A stretch of 64,000 bases of DNA from Bifidobacterium gallicum DSM 20093 = LMG 11596 (GCF_000741205.1 NZ_JGYW01000009.1:62001-126000); one strand, 5' to 3'. Positions 55,101 to 62,858 are shown, counted from the first letter of the stretch. Notes: generated by a model not told the origin, from the letters alone. Numbers and translations are program-made.

Positions 55101-55204
55101 GTCGCCGAGTGCGTGGCATACACCGCGCACATCGCGCACATCGCGCTTGCAGTCGCCGTCTGTGTTCCGCCAATTATGGCAGCAACAAGGATTCCTGCCC
55201 GTGA
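49127..55204 (+). CDS. fn3: Giant membrane-anchored FN3 / Ig-like repeat protein of the PFNA cluster
   Basis: Surface protein of about 2025 residues with one N-terminal transmembrane anchor (WLLPVVALLAMVAMIVGAII, residues 36-56) and the rest outside. The region from about 60 to 420 is a beta-rich, propeller-like segment. It is followed by repeated cadherin/Ig-like units marked by DPDGDPLTLL, DPLGGVLSVTSV and DPDGDDVQLTG, then two FN3 domains (about 1498-1685; for example SVTLNWSMPQNGEGGSPITK, GTEYTFRVTAANKVGVSE). The last 300 residues are lower-GC, and the final 35 are an Arg/His-rich tail that looks unlike protein coding. The ATG is preferred over the GTG 12 bases upstream because GAGAGAGG abuts the GTG. 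FN3 of this cluster has been reported in other bifidobacteria as a possible host-cytokine-binding protein. Confidence 0.9.
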   Translation: MALFNKPQGPQSAQSYERTQRRSARLQALISNCKRPWLLPVVALLAMVAMIVGAIIISSVTQRHLQLDDGTVWVTSTANGKAARYNARLKEADASVRAGSPQFDVAQYNGTTMLAEDAQTSAIEASTIAMSDSTATKTGMHTLIGGDTVAFVDTTRGNMWVADAADVTTAKPADADPDLKLGANGMAVVTHDGTVYGYRPADGAVLKVEQRNTDKPVTIDSPTGGKAMEVDSFTVVNDVPFVTHDDQVFWPGHSAQFEGVKSMTLQAPPADDQQSDWVAVSYAGGTGTIDVKKGTPVSLPSGGNGEAAQPVSVNGCAYAAFSQQSRNFLRVCAANDAQPAYQTLQEITATSKLRFRVNHRLVVLNDTTNGYLWNPDDSTDVIKLQWQKMQTEETRTEQSNDQTTTNTNDFAKECSATSGKIKAEDDSFGVRPGSHEVLDVLRNDQQTDCSVLRITEVSAPKDSSVKPSIAYDGRFIQLDATAASSGKASFTYTISDGHEQTSQATVHLDVTRAGNRAPQSHEKPEEIMVEQNASYTMNALGTFKDPDGDPLTLLSATVDNSDKATVSTRADGQLTFNSGGMEQGNATVNVTVTDGTDTATQSIYFSVRPAHTLPAHIDPVLKRTTPNTPTRVDLRPYVHGTSADPAQLTSVDKVDKVSTSMLASEMAFTFTAQTPGTYYVPYTITQGTIPATGLVRVEVEPMTEDQAKPIAVNDTALLGADNTAIVEPLTNDIDPLGGVLSVTSVKAPTADGTNVKVGMVANKRVYITAITAPTKPVSIRYEVANGAGRSTGTIVLQPANFERSSSMPKASNVKVSVRTGGIVSVDVPDHVSYSDGTSISVDNELKYDEATFKGLAFVSADVVRYLAPTEPGTYPVTYTVRDNLGYTASATITFDVHRADAENKNAPSPIATEAQVAAGQKIRVPVTLRGIDPDGDDVQLTGLGNKAPTKGRVTEVGSDYLVYEAYDDSFGTDEFTYAVEDWTGRRAQATARVGIFSDGANSNVYARNDEITLRPHTSTTVPVLINDVSSDDSELTLSKDVEVTNLDDVTVHDNQISFTTKGKAGIGYITYTISNDAGITDTATLSVTVDPDAKIQAPTAYDYRVPAIATIDKRSVDVDVSPWIANPSGSLDELKVAVDPSATDHASLVSGSTTTINVELTDEARAVPYTVTNTTHGITSTAFIQVPAYGVFPPLLRKAPPISVNAGEPVTLKVADYVRVGAGKTPVIEKGSVSATKGSGQLKDDQTMVFTADKDYGGPASITFTVTDGKSEGTNAGSVKHVNSSVITLPITVIGHEIPAPTFSTTTVDVEAGEQPTTVDLTALTHSTAAEEDRKFTYAGGQGGNGIESSLTSDGKLTVSAPAGTKPGAQTSITFTIEYGKGTPITAGVTARVVASKKPLAQVPNQTVELNAGETKKVNVLEQAQNPFSDKPLKIMSATAAEGSKLSVAVEGDSIAVTAAKDLNRTQSSVVVTVADATNDQNRYVTATITFAVIGKPMAPILAAAKAADGSVTLNWSMPQNGEGGSPITKYEVVWANGSQDCGTAMQCNITGLANGTEYTFRVTAANKVGVSEPSNELKATPDRASDKPEITSAVVTGGNTVKVTWNKPKYTDKQFSGYTVYIGASANEKLAESSASVGATSCDLSVDPDAINKATTYQAYVVAESKNADFGPVTSEGHKLSGDFYGTPEEPSINASFNPQDEIITVTVNTGNDHNAGCKAIEVTDAKEGPQSCGNQTFTIDVREQINESPTYTVTGSVTYAHSATKPISKEVPTPLSASAVGNPKFDGLTPNEDKTEGTCVYTWTNPGKSTGITVSDNATLDPSGTRATAKIGRWQPCPTIRVTNHYKQHSKNTTEIVAHSDAVLKVEPEVNANDSSVEWTDRNTIRLHIQDNAFDRKGYDGASTASIMFFKKADNSPLKTIDSPYDGQTLTVHEDWNWPDDVQWKLTLQTDPSLRTAQSGPYDTTNSRPAAPTPDPEPSDSSSSTDPPQRRRVRGIHRAHRAHRACSRRLCSANYGSNKDSCP

Positions 55205-55229
55205 ACACAGTCAAGTTCATCTGATTTGC

Positions 55230-55265
55230 GGCGGCAGGCATCATTCGCTTGCCGCCCGATCGGGC
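55230..55265 (+). terminator. Hairpin between fn3 and the MoxR gene
   Basis: GGCGGCA (55230-55236) can pair with TGCCGCC (55250-55256), or the palindrome GCCCGATCGGGC (55254-55265) can form instead. The two are mutually exclusive and have no U-tract. It may reduce read-through into the downstream genes relative to pkb2 and fn3. Confidence 0.35.
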
Positions 55266-55336
55266 AACCGCATAGCTTACGCATCGTGGATGCCATGATG
55301 CATGGAAACGTCAGAACCCCATAAGGAGAAATAATC

Positions 55337-56869
55337 ATGAATCAAGCAGCGAACCAGCCGCAGAACGTTTCTGAAGAAACGATCCTCGCCTCCCAACCGG
55401 ACGTGTCGGAAGAGACGATTCTGGCCGATCAAACCGCCGCGCAGCCTGGGCCGGCGGCCGCTGCGGATTCCACGGTGCTGGCCGACGCGACCTCACATGC
55501 GGACGCAACGGCGCTCGCAAGCTCAGCGAGCGCGACGGCATCTCACATGCCGCATGTGCAGATGCCCGACCTGCCGCCGCGCACGCACGGCACCACCGAC
55601 ATGTCGAATGCCACGGCCTCCGCTGCTTCTTCCATCTCCCCCACCTCCCCGCAGCCCACGCCACTGTCGACCCCGCAGACGCACGCCCAACCCGCCGCTC
55701 AGCCCACCCACCCGATGCCGGCGATGCCCGCCAAGCCGACGCCCTCCACGCAGCCAGCAACCTCCACGCAGCCCGCTGCAACCTCTCCCCAGCCCGCTGC
55801 AACCTCCCCCCAGCCCGCAACCTCCACCACAAACACGACGCTCGCGGTCCTGCCGCCGCTCGGAGTGCAGGCCGGAGCCTCGACGGCCAGCAAGGAGGAC
55901 ATCGCACGCTTTGCACAGGATTTCCAGAAGATCCAGGAGAACGTGTCGCAAGTCGTCGTCGGCAAGGATGTGCCCGTGCGCCAGTGCATCACGGCGCTGA
56001 TTGCGGGCGGTCATATTCTGTTGGAAGACAACCCGGGCACGGGTAAAACGCAGCTCGCGCGCGGTATGGCGCATTCGCTAGCTGATGACAACGCGGACGA
56101 AGCGTTCAAGCGCATCCAGTTCACACCCGATCTGCTGCCGTCCGATGTGGTGGGCGTGACGTTCTACGACCAGAAAACGGGTGATTTCACGTTCCGCAAG
56201 GGTCCCGTGTTCGCGTCCGTCGTGCTCGCGGACGAGATCAACCGTGCTTCACCGAAAACGCAGTCGGCGTTACTTGAGGTGATGGAAGAGCAAAAGGTGA
56301 CGGTGGACGGCGTCACGTATGCCGTGCCGCAACCATTCATTGTGATCGCGACGCAGAATCCGGTGGAACAGCTCGGCACCTACAAGCTGCCGGAAGCGCA
56401 GATGGACCGTTTCCTGATCAAGACAACAATCGGCTACCCGGCACACGAGTTCAGCATCGACCTGCTCAAGCAAGTCAACATCCGCGACCGCGCATCGAGC
56501 GTCTCCCCTGTTATTTCACGCAAGGAAATCCTTGAGATGCGCCAAATCGCCGAGCAGGTATTCATTGATGATGTGCTGCTCGAATATATTGTGCGACTCG
56601 TGGAAGCCACGCGCCATCATGCCGACGTTGCGGTGGGTTCCTCGATGCGTGGCGCGCTCGCGTTGACGCGCTGCGCTCGCGTGTGGGCCGCGTCGCAGGG
56701 CCGCGGCTATGTGGTGCCCGACGACATCAACGCGCTGGCCGTGCCTGTGCTCGCGCACCGCATGGTGTTGACGAGCGAAGCGCTGTTCACGGCCGTGACG
56801 CCCGAGAACATCATCGAACGCATCGTGGAGGAAGTGCCGGCACCGCAGATGGGCGCGTCGGCGGTCTGA
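55337..56869 (+). CDS. MoxR-family AAA+ ATPase (PFNA aaa-atp)
   Basis: Cytosolic AAA+ ATPase of the MoxR class, which usually works with DUF58 and von Willebrand-type partners to assemble or activate other proteins. The ATPase core starts near residue 190: Walker A LEDNPGTGKTQLARGM, Walker B VVLADEINRASPKTQSALLE, sensor region IATQNPVEQLGTYKLPEAQM and FLIKTTIGYP. It is preceded by a low-complexity Ala/Pro/Thr/Ser region with imperfect PAATSPQ repeats; two ILA-containing motifs at the very N-terminus (EETILASQPDVSEETILAD) resemble each other and contain Thr that could be phosphorylated and read by an FHA domain. The start has a strong AAGGAGAAATAATC site. Followed by duf58. Confidence 0.93.
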   Translation: MNQAANQPQNVSEETILASQPDVSEETILADQTAAQPGPAAAADSTVLADATSHADATALASSASATASHMPHVQMPDLPPRTHGTTDMSNATASAASSISPTSPQPTPLSTPQTHAQPAAQPTHPMPAMPAKPTPSTQPATSTQPAATSPQPAATSPQPATSTTNTTLAVLPPLGVQAGASTASKEDIARFAQDFQKIQENVSQVVVGKDVPVRQCITALIAGGHILLEDNPGTGKTQLARGMAHSLADDNADEAFKRIQFTPDLLPSDVVGVTFYDQKTGDFTFRKGPVFASVVLADEINRASPKTQSALLEVMEEQKVTVDGVTYAVPQPFIVIATQNPVEQLGTYKLPEAQMDRFLIKTTIGYPAHEFSIDLLKQVNIRDRASSVSPVISRKEILEMRQIAEQVFIDDVLLEYIVRLVEATRHHADVAVGSSMRGALALTRCARVWAASQGRGYVVPDDINALAVPVLAHRMVLTSEALFTAVTPENIIERIVEEVPAPQMGASAV

Positions 56870-56930
56870 ACCAGCAGGGTTGCTGCCCGCCCCCACCGTC
56901 CACCACAAACCTGAGGGATAAGACAAGAAC

Positions 56931-58199
56931 ATGACGGACTCAGCACGCGCTCCCCGCGCTCCCCGCGCCACTCGCGCTTCACGCACTGCACGCGCCATTC
57001 ACCGCCGCCGCGACCTTATGCGGCGCCTGCACCGGCTGCATCGGCATATTCGCCGCTGGCTGCGCGCCTACGTCTCCCCATTGGGATGGGCCACGCTCGC
57101 ACTGGCCATCATGTTGTGGGTCACGTTCGGCTGTTTTGGCTGGCATGAGCTGTTGGCCGCGGCGATCGTGTGCACAGTCATGCTGTTGGCCGCGCTCGTG
57201 ATGAGCCTGGGCAACACGGCGTTTGACGCAACGATCAGCGTTTCGCAGTTGCGCGTGAGCATCAATGACGAGGTCAACGTGCAGGTTGACGTGCGCAATC
57301 CGGGCTCAGCTCCCACGGCGAGCGCGCGTGCCGACCTGCCGATGGGTGACATGCATGAACGTTTCAACATTCCGATGCTCGGTTCGCACCAGTCGAAGCA
57401 CACGTCAGTCAGTTTCAAAGCGGTGACGAGAGCTGTGCTGCCCGTGGGTCCGTTGATGATTCGCAAGGGCGACCCGTTTGGCCTGATGCGTCATGAACAC
57501 AAGCTTGCGCAGCGCGTGACTGTGTTCATTCATCCCGACATTGTGATTCTGGACCGCTTGCATGCTGGCATTCCGCGTGATCTTGAGGGCAATCCGAGCG
57601 GCGACATTGTGGATGACGACCTTGATTTTTATGGCTTGCGTGAGTATGAGCCCGGCGATGACGTGCGCAACGTGCACTGGTTGAGTTCGGCGAAGACACG
57701 CACGTTGATGATTCGCCAGTTTGAGGCGACGAGGCGTACCGACACGTCGATCACGTGCGATGTGAATCCTGATGATTACCCGGATTCTCGCGCGTTCGAG
57801 CTGGCCGTGAGCGTGCACGCCTCGCTTGGCGTGCAGGCGTTGCGTGAGGGTCGTCCGCTCTACATGAACGCAGGTTCAACGCATGTCAAGCCCGCGAATC
57901 CCACGCAGTTTTTGGACCAGTGCAGTGCGATTGAACCCGATTTTCAGGATGAACGCAATTTGGTGCGTGGCGCGTTGATGTTCACGCCCGACGCTTCGTT
58001 CTATGCGATTACGGTCGGCGCGTTCAAACCGTTGGACGATATTCGTCATATGGTCATGGCGCTTCCGGCGGCTGCCACCTGTTTGGTTGTGCAGGTCGCT
58101 CCGGGGGCTCCGCGCGCTCTGCATGTGTTCCCCGAGTTCACGCTGGCTACCGTGGGTTCGCTTGATGATTTGCCGCCGGTGATGGGAGCGTTGCGATGA
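56931..58199 (+). CDS. DUF58 membrane protein (PFNA duf58)
   Basis: DUF58 protein, the standard partner of MoxR ATPases, with two adjacent hydrophobic helices (about residues 45-85) placing the rest in the cytosol. The family signature DFYGLREYEPGDDVRNVHWL is complete, followed by the SSAKTRTLMIRQFEAT segment and a vWA-like fold. The N-terminal 40 residues are strikingly Arg-rich (RAPRAPRATRASRTARA), probably binding phospholipid head groups next to the membrane. The ribosome site GAGGGA lies 12 bases before the ATG. The stop overlaps the start of the transglutaminase-like gene by four bases (ATGA), showing translational coupling. Confidence 0.92.
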   Translation: MTDSARAPRAPRATRASRTARAIHRRRDLMRRLHRLHRHIRRWLRAYVSPLGWATLALAIMLWVTFGCFGWHELLAAAIVCTVMLLAALVMSLGNTAFDATISVSQLRVSINDEVNVQVDVRNPGSAPTASARADLPMGDMHERFNIPMLGSHQSKHTSVSFKAVTRAVLPVGPLMIRKGDPFGLMRHEHKLAQRVTVFIHPDIVILDRLHAGIPRDLEGNPSGDIVDDDLDFYGLREYEPGDDVRNVHWLSSAKTRTLMIRQFEATRRTDTSITCDVNPDDYPDSRAFELAVSVHASLGVQALREGRPLYMNAGSTHVKPANPTQFLDQCSAIEPDFQDERNLVRGALMFTPDASFYAITVGAFKPLDDIRHMVMALPAAATCLVVQVAPGAPRALHVFPEFTLATVGSLDDLPPVMGALR

Positions 58200-60769
58200 C
58201 CAAAGACAACAAGCAACCTTCACTGCCTGATTTTTCGTTCACGGGCACCGGTACCGGCACGTTCACTGGCACCGGTTTTACGGGCACGAGCACCACGGGG
58301 TCGTGGGCGCAAGACACGCATTCGGTCATTTGGATGACGAACACGAACGGCCCCGGCTCGCGTCTTGACGTGTCGGGCGTGCAGTGGCGTCGTATGGCTG
58401 TCAACGCGGCCATCGTTGTGTTGGCCACGCTGATTGCGTCCACAGCGTTGATTGCCGTGTATGGGTCGGTTGGCGTGTGGGCGCGCGCCGCTGTGCCTGC
58501 GGCCGTGCTTGCGTTTGGCATTGTGATGGCCGGCGCGCTGCGTTCACTGCGTTTGTGGTGGCAGTTGTTCTTCCTCGTGGTCGCGCAGTGGGTGATCGGC
58601 CCGGTGGTGTGTCTCAACGACACGGCCATCGGCCATGTGTTGCCGAGTTTGCGAACGCTGCATGATGGTTGGTTCGCCACGTTCGGTTCGTTCAAATATC
58701 TCGTCGCCATCGCACCGCCCGTTTCCGACACGCAGGGCGCGTTGATGGCGGTGTGGACGCTCGTGCTGTGGGTTGGCGTGATCGCCGGTTTTGTGGGTTC
58801 GTTGAACAACGGCAAGCTTTCGATTGTTTCAACATTGCTCGTGCTGCTTGAGTTCTGCGGTTGCGCACTGCTCGGCACGCAAGACGGCTGGTTCCCGTCC
58901 GTCACAGGTTTGGTGGCGATGCTGATGCTTGTGGCCTGGATGTCGTGGCGTTGGCAGCTGCTTGAGGCCGGACGGTTGCTCTCGTGCATTGTTATTGTGG
59001 TGACGGCCGGCGCCATTGCGTTTGGCGGTTGTCTGCTGCTGCCCCAGCATCGCACAATCTTGCGTGACGTTTATGAACCGCCGTTGAGCCCATATGATTA
59101 CACGAGTCCGTTGAGTGGCATGCGCGCGTTTGTGCGCGATCACAAAGACGACACGTTGCTGACCGTCAGGAATCTGCCCGAGGGCACTGCCGTGCGTTTG
59201 GCTGTGATGGACCGTTTCGATGGCAATGTTTGGAATCTTTCTGATTCCCGCGAAGCCTCAGATTCCTCAAATTACACGCGTGTCGGCACGAATATACATG
59301 CTGATACCACGGGTACGAAGTTCACCGCGCAATACACGGTGCATACAGGCATGCGTGACGACTGGTTGCCGTTGGCCGGAGCCGCCACGAGTGTGACATT
59401 TGACCCGACCGATTTGGAATCGTCGTTCTACTACAACACGGGCACCGACACGGGCCTGCTGACAACCGGGTTGAAGGACGGCTTGACGTACACCGAAACC
59501 GGTGTGATTCCCGAACAGCCCACTGATGAGCAGATTGCGAAAGCTTCAGTCGCTTCAATCAAGCAACCGACCGCCCAGGATGTGCCGAACAGTATCAGCA
59601 AACTGGCCACGGCCACGGCTGGCGGCAAATCCCAAGGTGGTGAAGCCGCGCAGGATTTGGCGCAAATGCTGCGTGACCAAGGCTGGTTCTCGCATGGTCT
59701 TGGTGGCGAACACGAGTCGCTGCCAGGTCATGGCAACTATCGTTTGACGAAACTGCTGGCTGGCACGGCCATGGTAGGCGATAGTGAACAGTACGCTTCA
59801 GCCATGGCGCTGATGGCGCGCGAGCTGGGTTTGCCGAGTCGCGTTGTCATGGGATTCCTGCCGAAGAATCAGGATGGCGACATTGACGACAGCCGCACGC
59901 AAAAACATGCCGATGGCACAGTGATTGACTTCACGGGCAACGATGTGACGGCTTGGGTTGAGATTCATCTGGCCCATTACGGTTGGGTGCCGTTCTATCC
60001 GACACCGAAGGAGACGAAGATTCCTGACGAGGACCAGGATTTGACGCCGCCAAACCCGGAGACGCTCGTGCATCAGCCGCCGTTGCCGTTGACCGACCCG
60101 TTGCGCGATGAACAGAACACGACGGGCCAGTCGTCGCTCGACGGTGACGAAGCCACTGAAGATACGGGTCCGAACGGCTGGGCCACGTTCTGGCATGTGA
60201 CAGGACAAGTGGCGCTCTACGGCTCTCCGCTGTGGATTGTGCTTGGCATCGCGGGATTGATTCTGCTGATCAAAGCGTTACAGCTGGCCTATGTCAGGCG
60301 TCACGGCAATGCACAAGTGCGCGTGGGTGCCGGATGGCAGTCCGTCGCGAATCTCGCGTTGCAAAGTGGCATGGACTTGCATGGCACACGCTCCGAGCAA
60401 GCCTTGCAAATTTCGCAGCAGCTGCATGTCAAAGGCCGCGCATTGCATGATGCGCAGAGTACAGCCGATTATGCGGCGTTCTCGGGCATGCCCGTCAGTG
60501 AAGAGCAGGTGCGTGCATACTGGCAGACGGTGGACGCGTTGCGCAAACGCATGTTGTTCGCGTTGCCGCGTTGGCGCCGGTTGCGCACACGATTGTCGTT
60601 GCGCGGTGTATGGCACGCGTCAGCGAAGCGGCCGTTAAAGGATTCGGCCGTGCATGAGAAATCAAAAGACACTGCTCAATCCACGCGTACGATGAACGAC
60701 GCCAAGCGAGGCGGCACCAAGCCGGCCACAACCAAGCAACGCAAGCGTCGCGGAAAGGAGCGCTCATGA
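58196..60769 (+). CDS. Transglutaminase-fold membrane protein lacking the catalytic triad (PFNA tgm)
   Basis: Membrane protein of 857 residues with a TgpA-type layout: several N-terminal transmembrane helices (about 65-290), an extracytoplasmic transglutaminase-like domain (about 500-610), one further helix (LWIVLGIAGLILLIKALQL) and a basic cytosolic C-terminus. In active enzymes the domain shows Cys-E-x-(F/Y)-A, H-A-W and D-P-T. Here the positions read GDSEQYASA, VTAW and FYPTP, so Cys, His and Asp are replaced by Ser, Thr and Tyr; it is probably a non-catalytic binding protein. The N-terminus has Thr/Gly repeats (FTGTGTGTFTGTG). It is coupled to duf58 upstream and prpC downstream by ATGA overlaps. 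Confidence 0.9.
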   Translation: MTKDNKQPSLPDFSFTGTGTGTFTGTGFTGTSTTGSWAQDTHSVIWMTNTNGPGSRLDVSGVQWRRMAVNAAIVVLATLIASTALIAVYGSVGVWARAAVPAAVLAFGIVMAGALRSLRLWWQLFFLVVAQWVIGPVVCLNDTAIGHVLPSLRTLHDGWFATFGSFKYLVAIAPPVSDTQGALMAVWTLVLWVGVIAGFVGSLNNGKLSIVSTLLVLLEFCGCALLGTQDGWFPSVTGLVAMLMLVAWMSWRWQLLEAGRLLSCIVIVVTAGAIAFGGCLLLPQHRTILRDVYEPPLSPYDYTSPLSGMRAFVRDHKDDTLLTVRNLPEGTAVRLAVMDRFDGNVWNLSDSREASDSSNYTRVGTNIHADTTGTKFTAQYTVHTGMRDDWLPLAGAATSVTFDPTDLESSFYYNTGTDTGLLTTGLKDGLTYTETGVIPEQPTDEQIAKASVASIKQPTAQDVPNSISKLATATAGGKSQGGEAAQDLAQMLRDQGWFSHGLGGEHESLPGHGNYRLTKLLAGTAMVGDSEQYASAMALMARELGLPSRVVMGFLPKNQDGDIDDSRTQKHADGTVIDFTGNDVTAWVEIHLAHYGWVPFYPTPKETKIPDEDQDLTPPNPETLVHQPPLPLTDPLRDEQNTTGQSSLDGDEATEDTGPNGWATFWHVTGQVALYGSPLWIVLGIAGLILLIKALQLAYVRRHGNAQVRVGAGWQSVANLALQSGMDLHGTRSEQALQISQQLHVKGRALHDAQSTADYAAFSGMPVSEEQVRAYWQTVDALRKRMLFALPRWRRLRTRLSLRGVWHASAKRPLKDSAVHEKSKDTAQSTRTMNDAKRGGTKPATTKQRKRRGKERS

Positions 60770-61938
60770 ACGCGCAAGCAATCGCGGCATACGGATGCAG
60801 TGACATTGGCAAACGCCGCGCAACCAACCAAGACAGTTTTGTCGTGTCGTCGGGCGTCTACCTGGTCTGTGATGGCATGGGCGGCGCGCAAGGTGGTGAA
60901 CGGGCGAGCGCACTCACAGCCCAGCAGATGGCCACCCTCGCCCAGATGCCGTGCCGTGAACCGGCCGACATTCGCGAGGCGTTGCGCCAAGCCCAGGTGC
61001 AAACGCTGGCATTGGGTCGTGAACTCGGCGGCGTGGCCGGCACGACGGTCACGGGCATTGTCTGCGAGTACGCGCCGCAACCGAACGCAGCTGGCGCGCG
61101 AGGCGAATCGGATGAGGCTGGCGAGTATCTCGATGAGAATCTTGACGGCCCTACGTTGACTGATCTGTCCCCGATTAGTGCGAACGGCCAGCAGGCTGCG
61201 GCAGGTCAACCCGATCACGCGGCTCAGCCCGATGCCACTGCCTTGCTTGGCCAGGGCGAACACCCCGCACAGGGCGCCCAATCGACAGATACCGACCACT
61301 CAGCGCACGCCAACCACCCGACGCACGCGAGGCACGCGAGGCACGCCACTCACCGCAAGGCTGCCCTCGACGCGGACGCCACGCTGACCAGCGAGGAAGC
61401 GCGCCAGTTCGCAGTCCACGATGCGTTGTCGGCTGGCGAATCGGGTCCCGGCACGGTGTTTGTGGTCAACGTCGGCGATTCACGCACCTACCATTTGGAC
61501 CGGTTTCCCGACGGATCGTTCAACCCGGCGACGTTGCGGCAGTTGACGAAGGACCATTCGCGCCGCCAGGAAGCGTTGGATAGCGGCATGAGCGTGCAAG
61601 AAGTCAATCGCACAATCGCACGCAATGTCATCACGCAATGCGTGGGCGCGCCAGCCGGCATCCGGCCCGACGTCACGCCCGTGCCGGCCACAGGCCGGTT
61701 CATTATTTGTTCCGATGGACTTCATGCGTTGGTCGATGACGAGACGATCGCGCATATTGCGTCGAGCCATCAGGATGTGGCGCAAACTGCCCGATTGCTG
61801 ATCGATGCGGCACTCGACGGGGGTGGCGATGATAACGTTAGCGTCGTAGTGGTTGATATGCCGACCACGCAGCCTACAGTTGGCGCATGGACCGTCCCCA
61901 ATGACGATGACGACATGGACAGCACGATGCAGTCATAG
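60766..61938 (+). CDS. prpC: PP2C-family Ser/Thr protein phosphatase
   Basis: Metal-dependent phosphatase, likely reversing Pkb2 phosphorylation. Conserved motifs are SDIGKRRATNQDSF, VCDGMGGAQGGERAS (metal-binding Asp and Gly), VVNVGDSRTYHLD, LTKDHSRRQEAL, CSDGLHALVDDETI and DGGGDDNVSVVVVD. An insert of about 90 residues (roughly 105-200), Ala/Gln/His-rich with HARHARHATH repeats, interrupts the domain before the VGDSR strand. There is no transmembrane segment, so it acts in the cytosol. It overlaps the transglutaminase-like gene by four bases. The C-terminus is acidic (NDDDDMDSTMQS). Confidence 0.93.
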   Translation: MNAQAIAAYGCSDIGKRRATNQDSFVVSSGVYLVCDGMGGAQGGERASALTAQQMATLAQMPCREPADIREALRQAQVQTLALGRELGGVAGTTVTGIVCEYAPQPNAAGARGESDEAGEYLDENLDGPTLTDLSPISANGQQAAAGQPDHAAQPDATALLGQGEHPAQGAQSTDTDHSAHANHPTHARHARHATHRKAALDADATLTSEEARQFAVHDALSAGESGPGTVFVVNVGDSRTYHLDRFPDGSFNPATLRQLTKDHSRRQEALDSGMSVQEVNRTIARNVITQCVGAPAGIRPDVTPVPATGRFIICSDGLHALVDDETIAHIASSHQDVAQTARLLIDAALDGGGDDNVSVVVVDMPTTQPTVGAWTVPNDDDDMDSTMQS

Positions 61939-62046
61939 CCGCCACGGCACGACTGTGGGAGAGTTGGCATGGGTGCAAGACGAAACGATACAACGCCAAC
62001 GCTTGACGAAGGGCAAGCCAAGTTTTAGGTAAGGAAGGACATCAGC

Positions 62047-62826
62047 ATGGTGGATTATGACGAAGCCGTAAGGATTATCCAAGACACGAACGCGGATCCC
62101 GTTCTGCTGGCCAAAGTCACGTATGAGAATCCTGAGTTTGGAGCCAATGTGGCCGCGCATCCGCGCGCGTATCCGGGTTTGCTGCGTTGGATTGCCGAGT
62201 TCGGTGACGAGCGCGCACGCCAGATGGCCGCCAGCTTGGGCTACGTGGCTGCCGACGGTGGCGTCGAGGACCGCTATGTCGAGGAGGGCGTCGCGGTGTC
62301 GCAAGCCCAGCCCGCTCAGGGGTACGCAGAGGGTTACGCCGAGCCCTACGCTGAGACTGACGGTGAGGCGTCCGCCCAGGCTGACGCTGATGCCCAGCCA
62401 GCCCAGCCTGCTGCCGAAGCTCAGCCCGCGGCCGCACAGGAGTCGGGTCTCGCCCAGCTTCAGCAGGAATACGATCAGGCATCGATGGAACCCGCGGCCA
62501 ACTACATGGCCCAGCCCGTCTACACGCAGCCCGATCAGGCTGTGCAAGACGCCCAGGCCGCCCAGGCCGCTCAAGTCCAGCCCACCGCCCAATCGGTTGC
62601 GCAGTCCGTGCTGCAGATCCAGGCCACGAACCCGTACGGTTTCACTGCCGAGTTGGCTGCGACGACCACGGATTCCACGCAGATGCAACAGATTGCACAA
62701 TACGCTCCTGAATTGCATCCGGCGCTGGCCATAAATCCAAATCTGTATTCAGCGCTCGTCGACTGGCTGTACCAGCTCAACGAACCGGCCACCATCGAGG
62801 CCCTGCAAACGCGGGCGGCCCAGTAA
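62047..62826 (+). CDS. Variant leucine-rich repeat (LRV-like) protein at the end of the PFNA cluster
   Basis: Small soluble protein of 259 residues with two related helical modules. The N-terminal one (residues 1-75) contains DPVLLAKVTYENPEFGANVAAHPRAYPGLLRWI; the C-terminal one (190-259) contains DSTQMQQIAQYAPELHPALAINPNLYSALVDWL. The shared pattern 'P.L...I....P.L...(V/L)A..P..Y..L..WL' is that of actinobacterial LRV-type proteins. A disordered Ala/Gln/Pro-rich linker (80-185) joins them. The start has a strong AAGGAAGGACATCAGC site. It lies about 110 bases after prpC and before the cluster terminator, so it is probably cotranscribed. Role unknown; protein binding is likely. Confidence 0.7.
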   Translation: MVDYDEAVRIIQDTNADPVLLAKVTYENPEFGANVAAHPRAYPGLLRWIAEFGDERARQMAASLGYVAADGGVEDRYVEEGVAVSQAQPAQGYAEGYAEPYAETDGEASAQADADAQPAQPAAEAQPAAAQESGLAQLQQEYDQASMEPAANYMAQPVYTQPDQAVQDAQAAQAAQVQPTAQSVAQSVLQIQATNPYGFTAELAATTTDSTQMQQIAQYAPELHPALAINPNLYSALVDWLYQLNEPATIEALQTRAAQ

Positions 62827-62858
62827 CTGCCCGCCGTCAACGCTCAGCAGCTCCGTTT

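Noticed and set aside
55017-55298. Small separate gene overlapping the fn3 3' end in another frame
   Set aside because: No ribosome site or family likeness; it may only reflect a possible frameshift at the fn3 terminus, reported as such.
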